DNA from: Watersipora subatra
Taxonomy: Eukaryota; Bryozoa; Gymnolaemata; Cheilostomatida; Watersiporidae
Assembly: GCF_963576615.1 (NCBI RefSeq)
Contig: NC_088717.1
Coordinates: 27,817,213-27,881,212 of the forward strand
Direction: 5' to 3'
Length of the DNA: 64,000 nt
In this document: in pieces, positions 12,101 to 24,600 of the stretch
How positions within the stretch are numbered: the first letter of the stretch is position 1
How the letters are laid out: each line of letters starts with the position of its first letter
Made by a program: the position numbers and the translations under genes
The notes under the pieces: generated by a model
Databases searched by the model: none
What the model saw: the letters and a program-made list of their open reading frames with translations, nothing else
What the model was told of the DNA's origin: nothing

Positions 12101-13646
12101 CACGGTGTCCACTATGCGAGTAGAGTGATCGGTAAAAACAGTTTGTTTTCCATGGCCACCATCCAGAACCAGCCTCCGTGTTATATAATATCTTTACCAT
12201 GTAATATCATAATACCCTTTTCATGTTATATATAATATAGACATTTTTGGAGTTTTCTAATTCTTGCCTAACATCACACGTTTACTCATATTATGTTGTA
12301 ATCAAGGTGTTGTTGAGTTCAGTTTATAATGGTTTTAGCCAGAAATCGTGGGACAATATGCACCTGAGAGGTTTTTCTGTATCATACCCAGTTTGATTAG
12401 TCAGATCTATTCACTTTTTGTTACATCGGTTTGAAGATTGCATTTTAGATATAGTTCTCTCCGTCTGTAGCCTAGGTTCCTATGATTTCAATGTAAGTCA
12501 GTATTTTGTTTGAGATCTTACCTTGCACAGTTTTCCTAGTTGCTTTTGTAGCAATAATCACTTGGTGTGTCTTGTGGTGACAAGTTGTTAAATTACGAGA
12601 AAAGAGATGACAGAGTGTGTGGGGATAAAGGCCTATCATACCTGTGTATTCATGCCCTAGGTAATAGGACGAGCAGTATCTATGGCATGTCTTCAGGAGT
12701 CGACAACTCTCTCGCAAGAGGTACCTACGCTGTCACGTCTAATGGATATTCCTTTCTGCCACGAGTCTTATGTCTATTATAGGTACGCTGTCATGTGACT
12801 TGTTCACCATACGTTCATCATATTATCGTTCATCATCTATCTTTACTTTTCAAAAACTCCAGCAGATCCAGGTTTGATGTTATCATTGTTATTTTATAAA
12901 TGATTTCTTAGTTATTCATTGGCGAACATCCTTCTTTTATAATCTCTATAATTTATGCTCTCTGACAGGCAAGTCTTATAGTTACTCTCAAATTTATTAA
13001 AATTTTTCACATTTTTCACTTGTCTGCTATAGATAAGGAGTCATTTAATTTTATATTGGTGCACGCGAGTTGTGTGCATGCTCCAGAGTTGCTTAAGCAT
13101 TGAAAAATAAGACATGTTTTAGTAATAGGTCTGCAAGGATTTATTTTTAACTGTTGGTTGTTACGAAAGTCAAATGTGGCATTGCAAAAAACTTGACATT
13201 CAGTTGTATTTGTAGCTGAATAAAATAGCACAAACATATGATTAGTTGGTAACAGCCTCACTTCTTGAAGCCTCGAAAAATAACTACAAATTTGCTTGTA
13301 TTGTGTGAGGACATCATTGCGATGTCATCCACTTGGTCACACAGGTTTGAAGGTGTTAAGCCGGCCTTCGTTAGTATTGTGTGTATCTTAATGTGACATC
13401 GCTAGCACTTAGTGGAAGAATTAACTGACATGCTTAAAACTTTAATGCTCGGCGATAAAAAATGGCCAACCGTTCATATGAATAGATCACATTTCTAGTG
13501 TATTTTTTTTAGTGTCGCAAATCATATCTCAAAGTTTTTCTCCGCAGCAGTTGGATCCTGGCAGAACGAGCCAATTGACAGCCTTGGACACAACAGCTTC
13601 GAGTGGAAGCATCAAGGAATCAGATGATAGGCTCATCCTTCTCTAG
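9133..13646 (+). CDS. Probable small coiled-coil protein gene, model incomplete
   Basis: Candidate exons: 9133-9147 (ATG in an ACCATG context, MSVSK, donor GTAAGA), a segment ending near 10034 (DDDDLNQQIGPVAF), 10093-10212 (LVRDNGKVNRRVRGWLPNVK then DNIFLINTLSRTLETVR), 10928-10961 (SLHDKVKFLTDQ) and 13548-13646 (QLDPGRTSQLTALDTTASSG, ending DDRLILL and TAG). The last three join in frame through GT/AG borders, and the LINTLSRTLETVRSLHDKVKFL stretch has the heptad look of a coiled coil. I do not recognise the family. Joining the second segment's GTAAGC donor to 10093 creates a TAG codon, and the first exon does not match its phase, so an exon is missing or the acidic segment is not part of the transcript. 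Confidence 0.45.
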
Positions 13647-13649
13647 CTT

Positions 13650-15790
13650 TTGCCACTTGCGCTAGCGAGGATAGCGTTGCTACCAGTTGTCGCCTTCATG
13701 CAACCATAACTAAGGTCCGGTAGACTTTTCTCAGCATCTTTTTGATGTGCATGTGTTTAGTTTAAAGAATCAGGTTTTGCGTTGCTTAAACATTTTAAGA
13801 AAAGAAAACCTGTGATTTTAATACAGATTCAATCACAGTCTACGACGTCGTTGTGCAGCAATACGTTTATCACCATAGCTGCATACGTTGCTGCTTTTCC
13901 CAGTATATGTTTAATGCACTCTCCACTTAACAGCCCGTGAAGGTCTACTAGTCTGAATAATTGGCATTTGGCATACGAGTTGTAAGATAGTTAATATTCT
14001 GTATATTTCAGCGTGTCTGACATCTTTGGTAAAAACTGAACCGTCACATAGGCGCCTATTCCAATATAGAGTACTCGGTTGGAGTCATCCGCTCTTTCTT
14101 TTACTCCAATAATGTAAGTAACATGGGTGCCCTAAGTTTTACCGTACCAAATGAATTCACTGATCATATTCTTGTATTGATCAATGATCATGTATGATCA
14201 CGGCCAAGCATTGTTCTTGTAATGAATGTGTTAGTTTCTACTCCGGGTCACAGAATGCTATTCATCTGGACACTTCCCTCATTTGGGTTGATAAGTAGAA
14301 ACTGTTGAGGAGGTTGCATACATACGCGTTGCTAACAGTACCACACTGTTGGATAGCCATAGGTCCCTAGCTATAGCTGCTAGTAATATACTTAATTAGG
14401 CTTGCTTTCTTGTGGCAATGCAGGGCTGTGTTTTAGATTATAAGAGTTTAAACAATGACGTCAAAACTCGTTAGCCGTGGCGGTTAAAAAATGGATATAT
14501 ATTGGAGGCGTACTGCCACGCCTCCAATTGATAACATATTACTGAGACACTAACTTTCACCTTCTAAAAACCCACATCAATAAGTAGCTAGGGTTCCTTG
14601 ACTACAACGACTTTCCATTCTTTACTTTGTTGGTGAATCCCATATATTAGTAGTTTTCCTTTCATAAATGTGTAAAAAAAAAACCCAGTTTTTCTTAGCA
14701 CTGGCTGTAAGTTTTACAAAGTGTAAAATAAATTCAGGTCGATGCAAGTGTATGCAAATTTTCTCAATGTACGTCGCCACCTAAAGTGAGGCTTTATATG
14801 AAACGATGGTAACATGATTGTCTACACTCTTCTTTGTTCTACTCAGGTGCAGGGTACTTCACCTACAGTATCTGCTCCGTGTCAGTGGTTACATACAATC
14901 GGGAGGAATCTGCTTGCATGCAACCAACAAACTCTCAGCATTTTATTATCCAGGTAGAGCAAATAATCTTCCCAGTCACCCTGTTCTACGGTCAATTGAG
15001 ACTAAAAGTTGGAGAAAAGAGACAGGGCTGTAGCAGAAGGAGATCGACAAACTTATTTGACTCACTTGTATAAGCTGTGTTCAAGCTATGTGTTCAAAAT
15101 GGTCACATGTGAAATGTTTGCTCTGCTAAAAATGTTTTGACACTAATATGGGTTAGTAAAGCATTGCAGAGAAAGATTTGAGGGCAGACAGTCTTGAACA
15201 GTCAGAAAGCTCGCAATGAAGGTTAGCATCAAAGACGACTGGCCAAGCAGATGGTGCTAAATATTTCTGATGGTTTTTGTGTTTCTGCATGTATTGTAAC
15301 CATTGACAATGTCACTAGTTTTTAAATATATATATATATATTCGTAGCCATGATAGGTAGTATCATGCCATTTGGTAGCGTAATCATCACCGCTATCTAA
15401 ACTCTGGTTTTGATGGATCACTTGAACTGACTTTCTCTTGCTCGTACAAGTCAGTTTTTACTGCCAAGAAGCAAACATCAATGGTTGCAATGAGCTTGTG
15501 TTCCACAACTACGTGCTAGCTTCAATAAAGGACAGCTCAAAAAAGATTTGCTAAACGTGAAACTACATTTCTCGAAATTGCTATAACATGGTGTTTCTCA
15601 AATTTATTTATAAAATACAAATCTTGAGTGATAATATTGTAGTGTCTCCAATAGAATGCTGTCCACAATAAAACAGCAGTGCGCAGCTCACATTTGTAGG
15701 TCCGCCACGGCTTGAGAGGTAAGTTACTACTGGTGCGAGTGATTTTTATTGTACAATATTTTTAGAAACGAATCTTGCATAATTAGCAAC
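13650..15790. other. Spacer without a supported gene
   Basis: A splice-like segment at 14848-14959 (GAGYFTYSICSVSVV in one frame) has an acceptor and a GTAGAG donor, but no partner exon or family was recognised. A divergent copy of repeat family A begins near 15340. Nothing else stands out before the CRE-rich satellite. Confidence 0.35.
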
Positions 15791-15796
15791 TATCGG

Positions 15797-16508
15797 TGAC
15801 GTCACATTCGTATTCGAAATTACTAGTTACGACGTCACACGTTCAATTGTATTAGTGACGTCATATCCAGTTTCAACATTACCGGATATGACGTCACCGG
15901 TACGATTGTATTAGTGACGTCATATCCGGTAATTTTGAAACCGGATGTGACGTCACACAATCGTACCGGTGACGTCACATCCGGTTTCAAAATTACCGGA
16001 TATGACGTCACTAATACAATCGCACCGGTGACGTCACATCCGGTTTCAAAATTACCGGATATGACGTCACTAATACAATCGCACCGGTGACGTCACATCC
16101 GGTTTCAAAATTACCGGATGTGACGTCACTAATACAATCGTACCGGTGACGTCACATCCGGTTTCAAAATTACCGGATATGACGTCACTAATACAATGGT
16201 GCCGGTGACGTCACTTCCGGGTTCAAAATTACCGGATATGACGTCACTAATACAATAGTGCCGGTGACGTCACATCCGGTTTCAAAATTACCGGATATGA
16301 CGTCACCGGTACCATTGTAAAATTACCGGATATGACGTCACTAATACAATGGTACCGGTGACGTCATATCCTGTTCAACATTACCGGATATGACGTCACT
16401 AATACAATTGTACCGGCGGCGCCATATCGTTTTGAAAGTTACCGGATATGACGTCATCAATAGAGTGTTCGTGACGTCAGTAATGAATGTATTGATGACG
16501 TCATTGCG
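15797..16508. repeat. 61-bp minisatellite with 23 perfect TGACGTCA sites
   Basis: The unit contains ACCGGTGACGTCACATCCGG, then TTTCAAAATTACCGGATA, then TGACGTCACTAATACAAT. The period is 61 bp in the central block (15961-16290). I counted 23 exact TGACGTCA octamers in about 710 bp, roughly two per unit. The left part (about 15855-15960) runs in the opposite orientation to the rest, so the block has an inverted centre near 15960. TGACGTCA is the full CRE palindrome bound by CREB/ATF bZIP factors, but the count may simply follow from unit amplification. Confidence 0.95.
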
Positions 16509-16509
16509 G

Positions 16510-17220
16510 ATAAATTTGCGTGACATCAAATCCATTTATTTTACAAACAGACACGCTGTCGCGAACAATTTCATTTGTGAACCATCATGGAGTTATTTTA
16601 ATCTCATGGCAGTTTAGGTTAATCTCGCCACTAAATTTTACAAGAGCTCGAGAGTCAAATGATAATGCTACAAAGGCTAGTTTTGAGGTAGAAGCGCTGA
16701 TCACGAAGCATTCTACTGAGGGTTAATTTATTAAACACTGATGAGAGTGATCAAATTTTGTTATGACAGTCTCAAAATCAAATTACGACAGCTTCCTGAA
16801 AAACGGCAAGAGTTTGTCAAAGTCTGCCTGGCACTGTGGTGAAGTTAAGTAACCATTAAACTTCAATAATAATGTCATTTTAATTTCACAAATTCCACGT
16901 GCTGAACTGCTGAACTTGGAATTAAAAAAGCATATGTGAAACACAGATTGGCTCGGGGAAATTTATTTAGATTGCTGTTATACGTAAAAAACGTTCCCCT
17001 CCTAAGTTTTAAACACACCATATTTTAAACAACTTCCTTTGCAAAAAGTTTAGACACTTCTGTGACACCTCTATTTCTCACTGTCTATAATGAGCTATGA
17101 AGCCAACAACTTAATGAACACATTATAATTACCATAGTAGATGTTCTATTAATTAGAATTAGAATTGACTATTTATGCATGCATATACTTTGCTGCCCCC
17201 AAATAGAGAAACTCGGATGA
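16510..17220. other. Spacer with no supported feature
   Basis: AT-rich sequence with only short frames. I see no repeat, splice pair or conserved protein. Confidence 0.4.
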
Positions 17221-17224
17221 AGCT

Positions 17225-17565
17225 CACAAACAAGTCACAATCGAGGATTTCTACCACACCCACCACCAGGAATTGCTAAACATATTATGGAAATAGTTAC
17301 TTTTCCATTTCCATATTGCCATAATTTTATGGAAATGGAAATTTTATATTAGAATTACGGAATTGTTATGGAGATGGAAATAATATGTAAACGAATTATG
17401 GAAATGTTATGGAAATGGAAATAATATGAAAATGACTTATGGAAATGTTATTGAAATTGTGACAAACACCGTAATCCCTGACCTCCACACCCACCAACCC
17501 TCACACACACAACAAAAACATTGTGTTTTGGTGGGTGTGGTGGAAATCCTTGAGTGCCGGACTAA
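17225..17565. mobile_element. Fold-back MITE with internal TTATGGAAATG repeats
   Basis: GAGGATTTCTACCACACCCA near 17243 is matched in reverse complement by TGGGTGTGGTGGAAATCCTT near 17532, giving terminal inverted repeats. Between them the word TTATGGAAATG(TT)ATGGAAAT recurs several times (17285-17450). No target duplication was confirmed. Confidence 0.5.
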
Positions 17566-17995
17566 GCTAGCCTTCGCTCACAAATGGCGGAAGCTGTTAA
17601 ATGACTGCAAAAATTAGTGTCTGTTTTATGCAGACCGTTTATTACACATAGAAGTATAGAAAAGTCAAGTAAGATTTCACAGCAGAGAATCTGAGGACAG
17701 CCTTGATTCCTATTAGATTTGTTTGCGTGATGTTAGAAAGTTGGTAAGGAAAACATGCCACACTTAGATTCATGATATTTATATTTTGTGTGCATTTAGC
17801 AAAAAAGCCAAAACGCATTCTTTATTTTGGTTAATATCGATTCTTTCGGAAGGTTTTAAAAATTAGACTTTGACTAAGCCATAGCCTTTGGGCTAAGAAA
17901 GACTAAAAGCCAAGCCGCAGACTTAGATGTCCACAGTCTAAGGGTTCACATATTTCCTAACCATTTATATGGTTATGAGGATATAGGGTTGTACA

Positions 17996-18063
17996 GATCA
18001 TAAACGAACAGATAAAGATGGACTGTAGGCCACTGTACCATCTTTATCAGTTCGTTTATGATC
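17996..18063. repeat. Strong short hairpin
   Basis: GATCATAAACGAACAGATAA and its inverse TTATCAGTTCGTTTATGATC enclose a short loop, forming a stem of about 26 bp with one mismatch. It could be a tiny MITE or a structured transcript; nothing identifies it further. Confidence 0.6.
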
Positions 18064-18559
18064 TATTGATCTAGTGTTTAGAAGTTATCTGTGTCTACCT
18101 ACATTACAACTATATATGTTTGTGATTATGTATGTGTAGCATTCCATAGATAATTATTATATACTATATATATTATTATAACCTTCAAATTTATAGCACA
18201 TGATTTGATAGCATCATTGCACTAGCATTTGAGCTAGCATCTTTGTTCGGCTTACAATGGATTCAATTTAGCTGCAAACTGAAGCAAACATGATGAGTGC
18301 ATTGCGATTTTATGCAAAATTGTTAAATATAGTTACAAAATAAAATATGCCTTCCAATTTAGAATGAAATAAATTGATGATAGAAGGATGATTTTGTAAA
18401 ACTTTGGTTTTGAAATTGAGAGTTGTTCTCTCTTCTTAATTATGTTTTTAGAGTATTATGTCAAGAGGTCACGACTTCAAAGTGTGTTGACGAGGTAAAA
18501 TAATCTAATAATAACTGTTATTAGAACTAAACCGTTCTAGTGTGCGCGCACTTAAGTCT

Positions 18560-18650
18560 GGGGGGCCACGGTCAGATCTAAAAAAGATAACGATTTGTGA
18601 GTTTCTATCCCGCAGTTCCTAACTCAGTTTGAAAAATGTGTAGCTGTGTT
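18560..18650. repeat. 85-bp inverted-repeat partner at the 5' end of the Ulp1-like gene
   Basis: The block containing GGTCAGATCTAAAAAAGATA and GATTTGTGAGTTTCTA is repeated in reverse complement at about 26085-26175. The first copy overlaps the putative promoter and 5' leader of the gene at 18636; the second lies some 7.5 kb downstream in the same locus. Confidence 0.7.
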
Positions 18651-21600
18651 GGCGATTGTATGCGAACAGTAAGTACCATGGAGGTAAGAAAATAGTTGGG
18701 TATAGCTTTTAAAAAAAACTTTTGACATCAGTGTTAAACTTCCTGCTCTAGAGGGCAATTTTTTTTTGCGTTTCTAAAGCAAGCGGCATCGTGGGGCCAG
18801 CATCGTGCTGCATGCTTGCAGTCAAAACTCTTCTTCTTGAAAATTAAGAATGATTACTGGCATTAAAGAATGGTTACTGGTGTTTTGCTGGTGCTGGAAA
18901 TGCCTAGATTTATTCTAGATGCTAGAAATATAAGGTATATAGCCTATATAAAAGAGTGATAAAAACATAATACATTGAAAAAAATGCCAAAAAGATTTAC
19001 AGCTCTTAATAAAATGTTACGCTGCTAAAAATAGATCCTAGACCGATGTTTTATAAGCAACTATGTTCTTGATGACAGTTTGTGTTGCAACAGTGTCTTC
19101 TAGTGCAGTCTGTTAAATTTCTAATTGTAATTTTCCTTCAAAATATTGGACTAAGTTTTAGATTTTATTTTACTTATTTTAGGTGGTAGATGTTGGCATA
19201 AAACTGGCGATATTCAAGTCGAAATCAACAATCAAGGTATGTTTTTCTGAGGTTGTGATTTAAAGTTGATGTGACGTGATGCTGTCAAAATATCTTTATT
19301 TCATTTAATCAGCAGTAAAAGTTCACCATGGGATTAATTTTATCATAATTTTTGTTACATCAACAAAATATGTATTTTATAAACTTACTATGCAACGCTT
19401 AACGAAGCAGAAAAGATCTTGTCATATTGTATTATTCGTTAACTTTTTTTACCTTTATCAAATGTTTATTTTCAGTTTCATGCTCTACTAATCCATGTTA
19501 GTCTCACTAACGCATTAGACCAGCCTGCTGACATTGTTATAGTACCAAGACATGATTCTGAGCGAAGTCACTACTCCCTAATGGTTAGTATTCTTACGCT
19601 GCACTTTTGGCACTTTTATACTACAAGACTATGTCATGATATTAATTTCGAGAACAATTAGTGCTGCATGGCTGTGCATACCCTAGAACACTTATATTTC
19701 GCTAGTATTTAGGTTCGTGAGTAGCATACAGAGTAAGATTTTGCTGCAACTTAATTTGGCGGATCTGATGAGTGCGAAAATATAGTGATGTGAAAATAAA
19801 TGCAGTAAAACAAACATAATTAGATTCCTCAGGTCCAGTTCACTAGTAAAAAAAATTTCAATTTGGGACTAGTTTGTATTTGTGAACCGCGGGTAGAAAT
19901 GTGTGTGCGATATCGACAATGCAACTTGATCGCTTGCTGCTATTTGTTTCTTGGACTATCAATGGAGGTCCTTGCCGCCGTGACTGATGTGGCACCAATA
20001 TTATATTTCAAGTATTTATAGCACGCGGTGGCCATGGCTCAAGGTTGTTATTGTTTTGGTTGGTAGTAAAACTCATCACTACAATAATTATTATTTAATT
20101 TTATGACTTTCCCTACACGACTTTCATCCTCATCAGTTACAAATTCATTGACTAAACTAATATCATCATCTTCCTCATTTGTCTTGGCTTTTCCACAGGC
20201 CCGTATTCCCTGGAGCGGCTGGCCGACTGAGCCGCCCCAACTTTTTAGGATTAAGTATAGTCAAACTCGGAGAACTCGCCCTCGAATAAAATGTAAAATT
20301 GTATCACGAACACTTGGTTAACTTGAACGGATTTGTTTGGTCTATTCCCACGCCATGATAAACTGCTTTAGATAACTCGACCTCAACATCATTAACTCGA
20401 ACAGTTATTTGCCCAACGGCTACGGGAACGGTTTTTATCGCTGTAGAATATCACTTTATTCCAAGCCATATAAATAAACGTTAACTTTTAATAGTTCTTG
20501 GGCGTCATTATTACCATGATCTGCAAAATATTTTTGTTAACGACTTTTATAAAGGTATGCAAAGGGTCAAGTTTTACCAAACATTCGTTTGGCAATGGCC
20601 TAACGAAAGAGTAAAAACCTTCGGATGAACTTAAAATAAAATCAGCCAAATTGATCTTTGTTAAAACGCTCAAAAGATTGATGCAAGTATTGATGTCTTT
20701 TTTCTGAGCGTTTCAACTGCGGTCAAGTTTAGCCTATTTTAATCTGAAAACGTCCTGGCAATCACATCACCTAAAACAAACAAATCTCAAAAAATAGAAA
20801 AAATGTTTATACTTTCCGATAAAATCTTTTAAAACTTTACGTGAGATGCCCAGTTGAGGCCCTACATGAAATAAACCTGTTGAGGGGCCTGATACTGCTC
20901 CTCCAAACCCCCAGATGCTCATAACAAGTCGCCTAATATTAGCTGCCCCAATTTGCAACCAGGGAATACAGGCCTGCTTTTCCAAAAGAACTTGTTATCT
21001 CGATTTGCTTTGCCACGCTGCTCAGTCGGTGTATTAACTATAATGAGCTTAGCAGAAATTGCCCAATGAGCCCACAGACAAAGGTTACCTGCATTTCTAA
21101 TATGACGATTTTATTGTGAATACCAATGAACAAAGCTATTTAATTTCGCGTTTTCGCTCGTTCGTTATGATAGTTTAGTTTCGCTCATGAAATTTTCGCG
21201 AGAGGATGACTCCGCGAAAATGCGAAAGTTAGATGACGCGAATACATAAGTGTCTTAGGGTAGCTACTATAATTGTTTTAAAAATTTAAAACAGCACTTC
21301 TTTTATATAGCGTGTAACTTGAATAAAATAACTGTTTTGTAGGCACGGGAATACTTGCTCTGCGTGTATCTATAACATGTAACTTGCATTAGCTTGCATA
21401 GCTTTATATACAAGTTGTATATGGTACTCTGTTTGCAGCTGGTAAATAGGAAACTTAGGAAAATTCATTAAATGGACTCTCTTTCTTACAAATAGCAACA
21501 GACCATTGAAAAAAGGTGAGCATGAAATACGTCACTAGGTTTGTCGATAAATCTTACAAAAGCAACAGTTATTGCCTTTGCATTCTAGCATAAATGGTTT

Positions 21601-24600
21601 AATCTAAAAACTCACTGTTAGCAACAATATTTGCAGCAAGCTTGTTTCTGTTGATGAGAGGTTTGCTGATTATGCTGTGACAGATAGTGAGATGGCGGCT
21701 ATGCAACAGAAAGATTGTGTAAGCTGTGGACTGTATGTTATCAAGGTGAGTGACATTCTCATTCGTGGAGGTCTCAAGACTTCAACAATTATCAGTAGGA
21801 AAGATCTGGTTGGATTATTTATCTACACATTAACTATTACTAGGGAACCTAGTCCTATTCTGTCAATTTTCACTGTTAACCACAATGTTTTTTCAGCAAA
21901 ATTAGTGTGATTCCTCGTAGGGGGTTATGCAATAATCTTGAACTTTCTAGATATTCGGCACATTTTTTGTTGTTGTAAACTTATTAAAGAATAATTCTAA
22001 GAATCTCTGTTTTTATGTTATTAATATTTTCAGCATGCACAACGATATGTTGAATCGTTTGAGCTAGAAAATAGAAAAGATGGTGATATGTCTTTAAATC
22101 CTTCCACATACCGTAAAGAATTATTGGCAAATATGAAGGTATGTGGAACAATAACTATTCCCAGCAGATTTAGCACATCTGTATATCTTGTATGTAAATA
22201 TATGTTAAGATACTTCCTCACTTATTTGGTTTAATTTTCTCAACCTGAACTAATAACTTTTTAACATTTTTGCATTGAATTTTGTTTTTAACCAGTTGTC
22301 TTTATTTATGTTAGGAAGCTGGTCGAGCATTGGCGGATATCAAGCTCTCTATTGAAGCAGGTAGGTTGAAGATGTAAGCCACATGTGGGCTATCAAGCTT
22401 TATATTTGTATCATGTTAATACATAAACATTATTTTACTGTGTTTACCAATCTAGAGCATGAGAATACTATTCTGATATCTTTAAATAGTATAGTGTTGG
22501 TATCTACAGACATTACCTGCTTTATATATATCTAATGCATGTTCTTAACCCTTTGGCTATGGCGCGCTTACGGCCGGGAAAATACCAGCGTTTGGAGGCA
22601 ATTACTAGGGCGATTTGAGCCTTCGACATGACTGCATAAACACTGCGGTAACTTACATCACAATTCTGGTAGTTACATAAATTAATATGCATGGAAAAGC
22701 TGAGAAATTTCTCTACAAGCTGATATTTTTTCTATGCAGATAGCTTGCAAATGCTTTCCAGCAAAAGTCTCAATTTGTTGAAGCTATTAATTTCTTTTTA
22801 TACGCCATTTTCAATTGTATTTTCCTAATTGATAAAGGTAATTGACAATGTTGTATAAATAATACTTGCACGGATTCATAGGTTCTCAACAATTTGCAAA
22901 AGAAATTGGTCGTCAAAGAGCATTGAAAGTGGAGTTATGAGCTCCGATGCATTGCGGTAGCGCCACTCAAAATTCTCAGTGCATGACTACAAAGACCAGC
23001 AAAAAATGGAGGCCTGACAATGTCGCCTAAACTTCGCTATAACTTACATGCAAATTGGAATAGAGCTATAAATGAATATGCCTTTGGAAGCTTAGAAATT
23101 TTTCAACAGGCAGCCATTTATTCCCAGCAAATCGTCCCTGCAAATTTATTCGTCTGTGAATATTTCTATCAAAATCCTTATGTGTCAAAGTTGCCACTTT
23201 TCTATCATAAAACATTGATAAAATACATTTTTGGAAGCAATAACTCTGTGAAAATGGTTTATGATAAGCATCTGCACGGTGTCATATGTTTGCAAGAGTT
23301 TGCAAAGAAACTGTTTGTCCAAGTCGTTCTTTCCAAGCCAGCAAGCTTTCATCTATAAATATGAATTTACCAGGCAGCAAAACAGAATATAACCGGTCGC
23401 ATATCATGGCAAAAACATCTTTTAACTTGAAAAATTTATTGGTCGCAGGCTGTTCAAAATTATCAGCAAAATGCACAGTAGAAAGTAAACTTGCTTCTAT
23501 TTTTCTTACTATTTTTAGTTTTATTAAAAATCAGCGTAGATAATAAAGGATTGTGGACCAGTAGGACAACAGAGTAGGCTTTTTGAAAATACTTATATGC
23601 AAAACTAAATAAATAACTCGTCAAATATCTTTACCATCAACAGGCTCCGAAGCATCGCAATGTTTTGGAGGCATATTTATTCGTTTCATTAAATATAACA
23701 TTTATAATGGCCGATGTTATAAAAAGCTTTAAATATTAAAAATACTTAACTGTTTAAAAATTTGAACTTACTCCTGCCAAGCTGTCAGCAGAATGTAATT
23801 TTTTTGGTGTCAAGTCAGCTCCTCTTTGAAATCCGTAAATACTCCCGGTTTCATCGCCGGCCGTTTCACTCTCACTTTCGCAATTCAATTCACCCTGTTG
23901 ATTTTATTTTTTACTTTCATCGTCTACCCCACATTCTTCTGACCTGATATCCTTTTCTTCACTTCCAAACCAGTCGATGTCTTCCTCTAAACAAACTTTT
24001 TAGCAGAGCTTGAACAACCGCTTGCGTTCATGATGAATAGATTTCCATAAAAGATCACATCTTTGCAAAGTGTATTGCTTGCACATGCGTATTTGGGATT
24101 ATTTATAGCCTCAAAACAGTAGTACAAAGCCAACAGAAATTGGTCAAATTACTAACTTTAAATTTTAATGCTGTTTTTTTAATAAATAATATATTTTAAA
24201 AAGGTCTATCGAAGGCCGAATTATTTCGGGATTTTCGGGATCCGTACGCTGAGACAATGCTCGTATTCCGGGCTTTTACGGATTTCGTAAGCAAAGGGTT
24301 AACTAGATCAAAACTTTGTGAAGTAGTCTGTAACATTTTCTATTTATTTATTTGTGTAATAGCCAAGGAAGAATCCACCAGAGAAAGAGCAGTGAAGTGT
24401 TTCACCACAACAGAAGATCATGAAGCTACCAACTGGAATGGTAAGGAGCTTACAGAAAACCCTGTGGAATTTTCTGCTGTCTCACTAGATGCTCAGCTTA
24501 TGTATTATAAAATCAAGTACCTGAAGCGCTATAAAACACACTATACTAGTCATGGTGTATTTAATGTAGTTCCAGTCGAAGATTACAAACATTGTCGACA

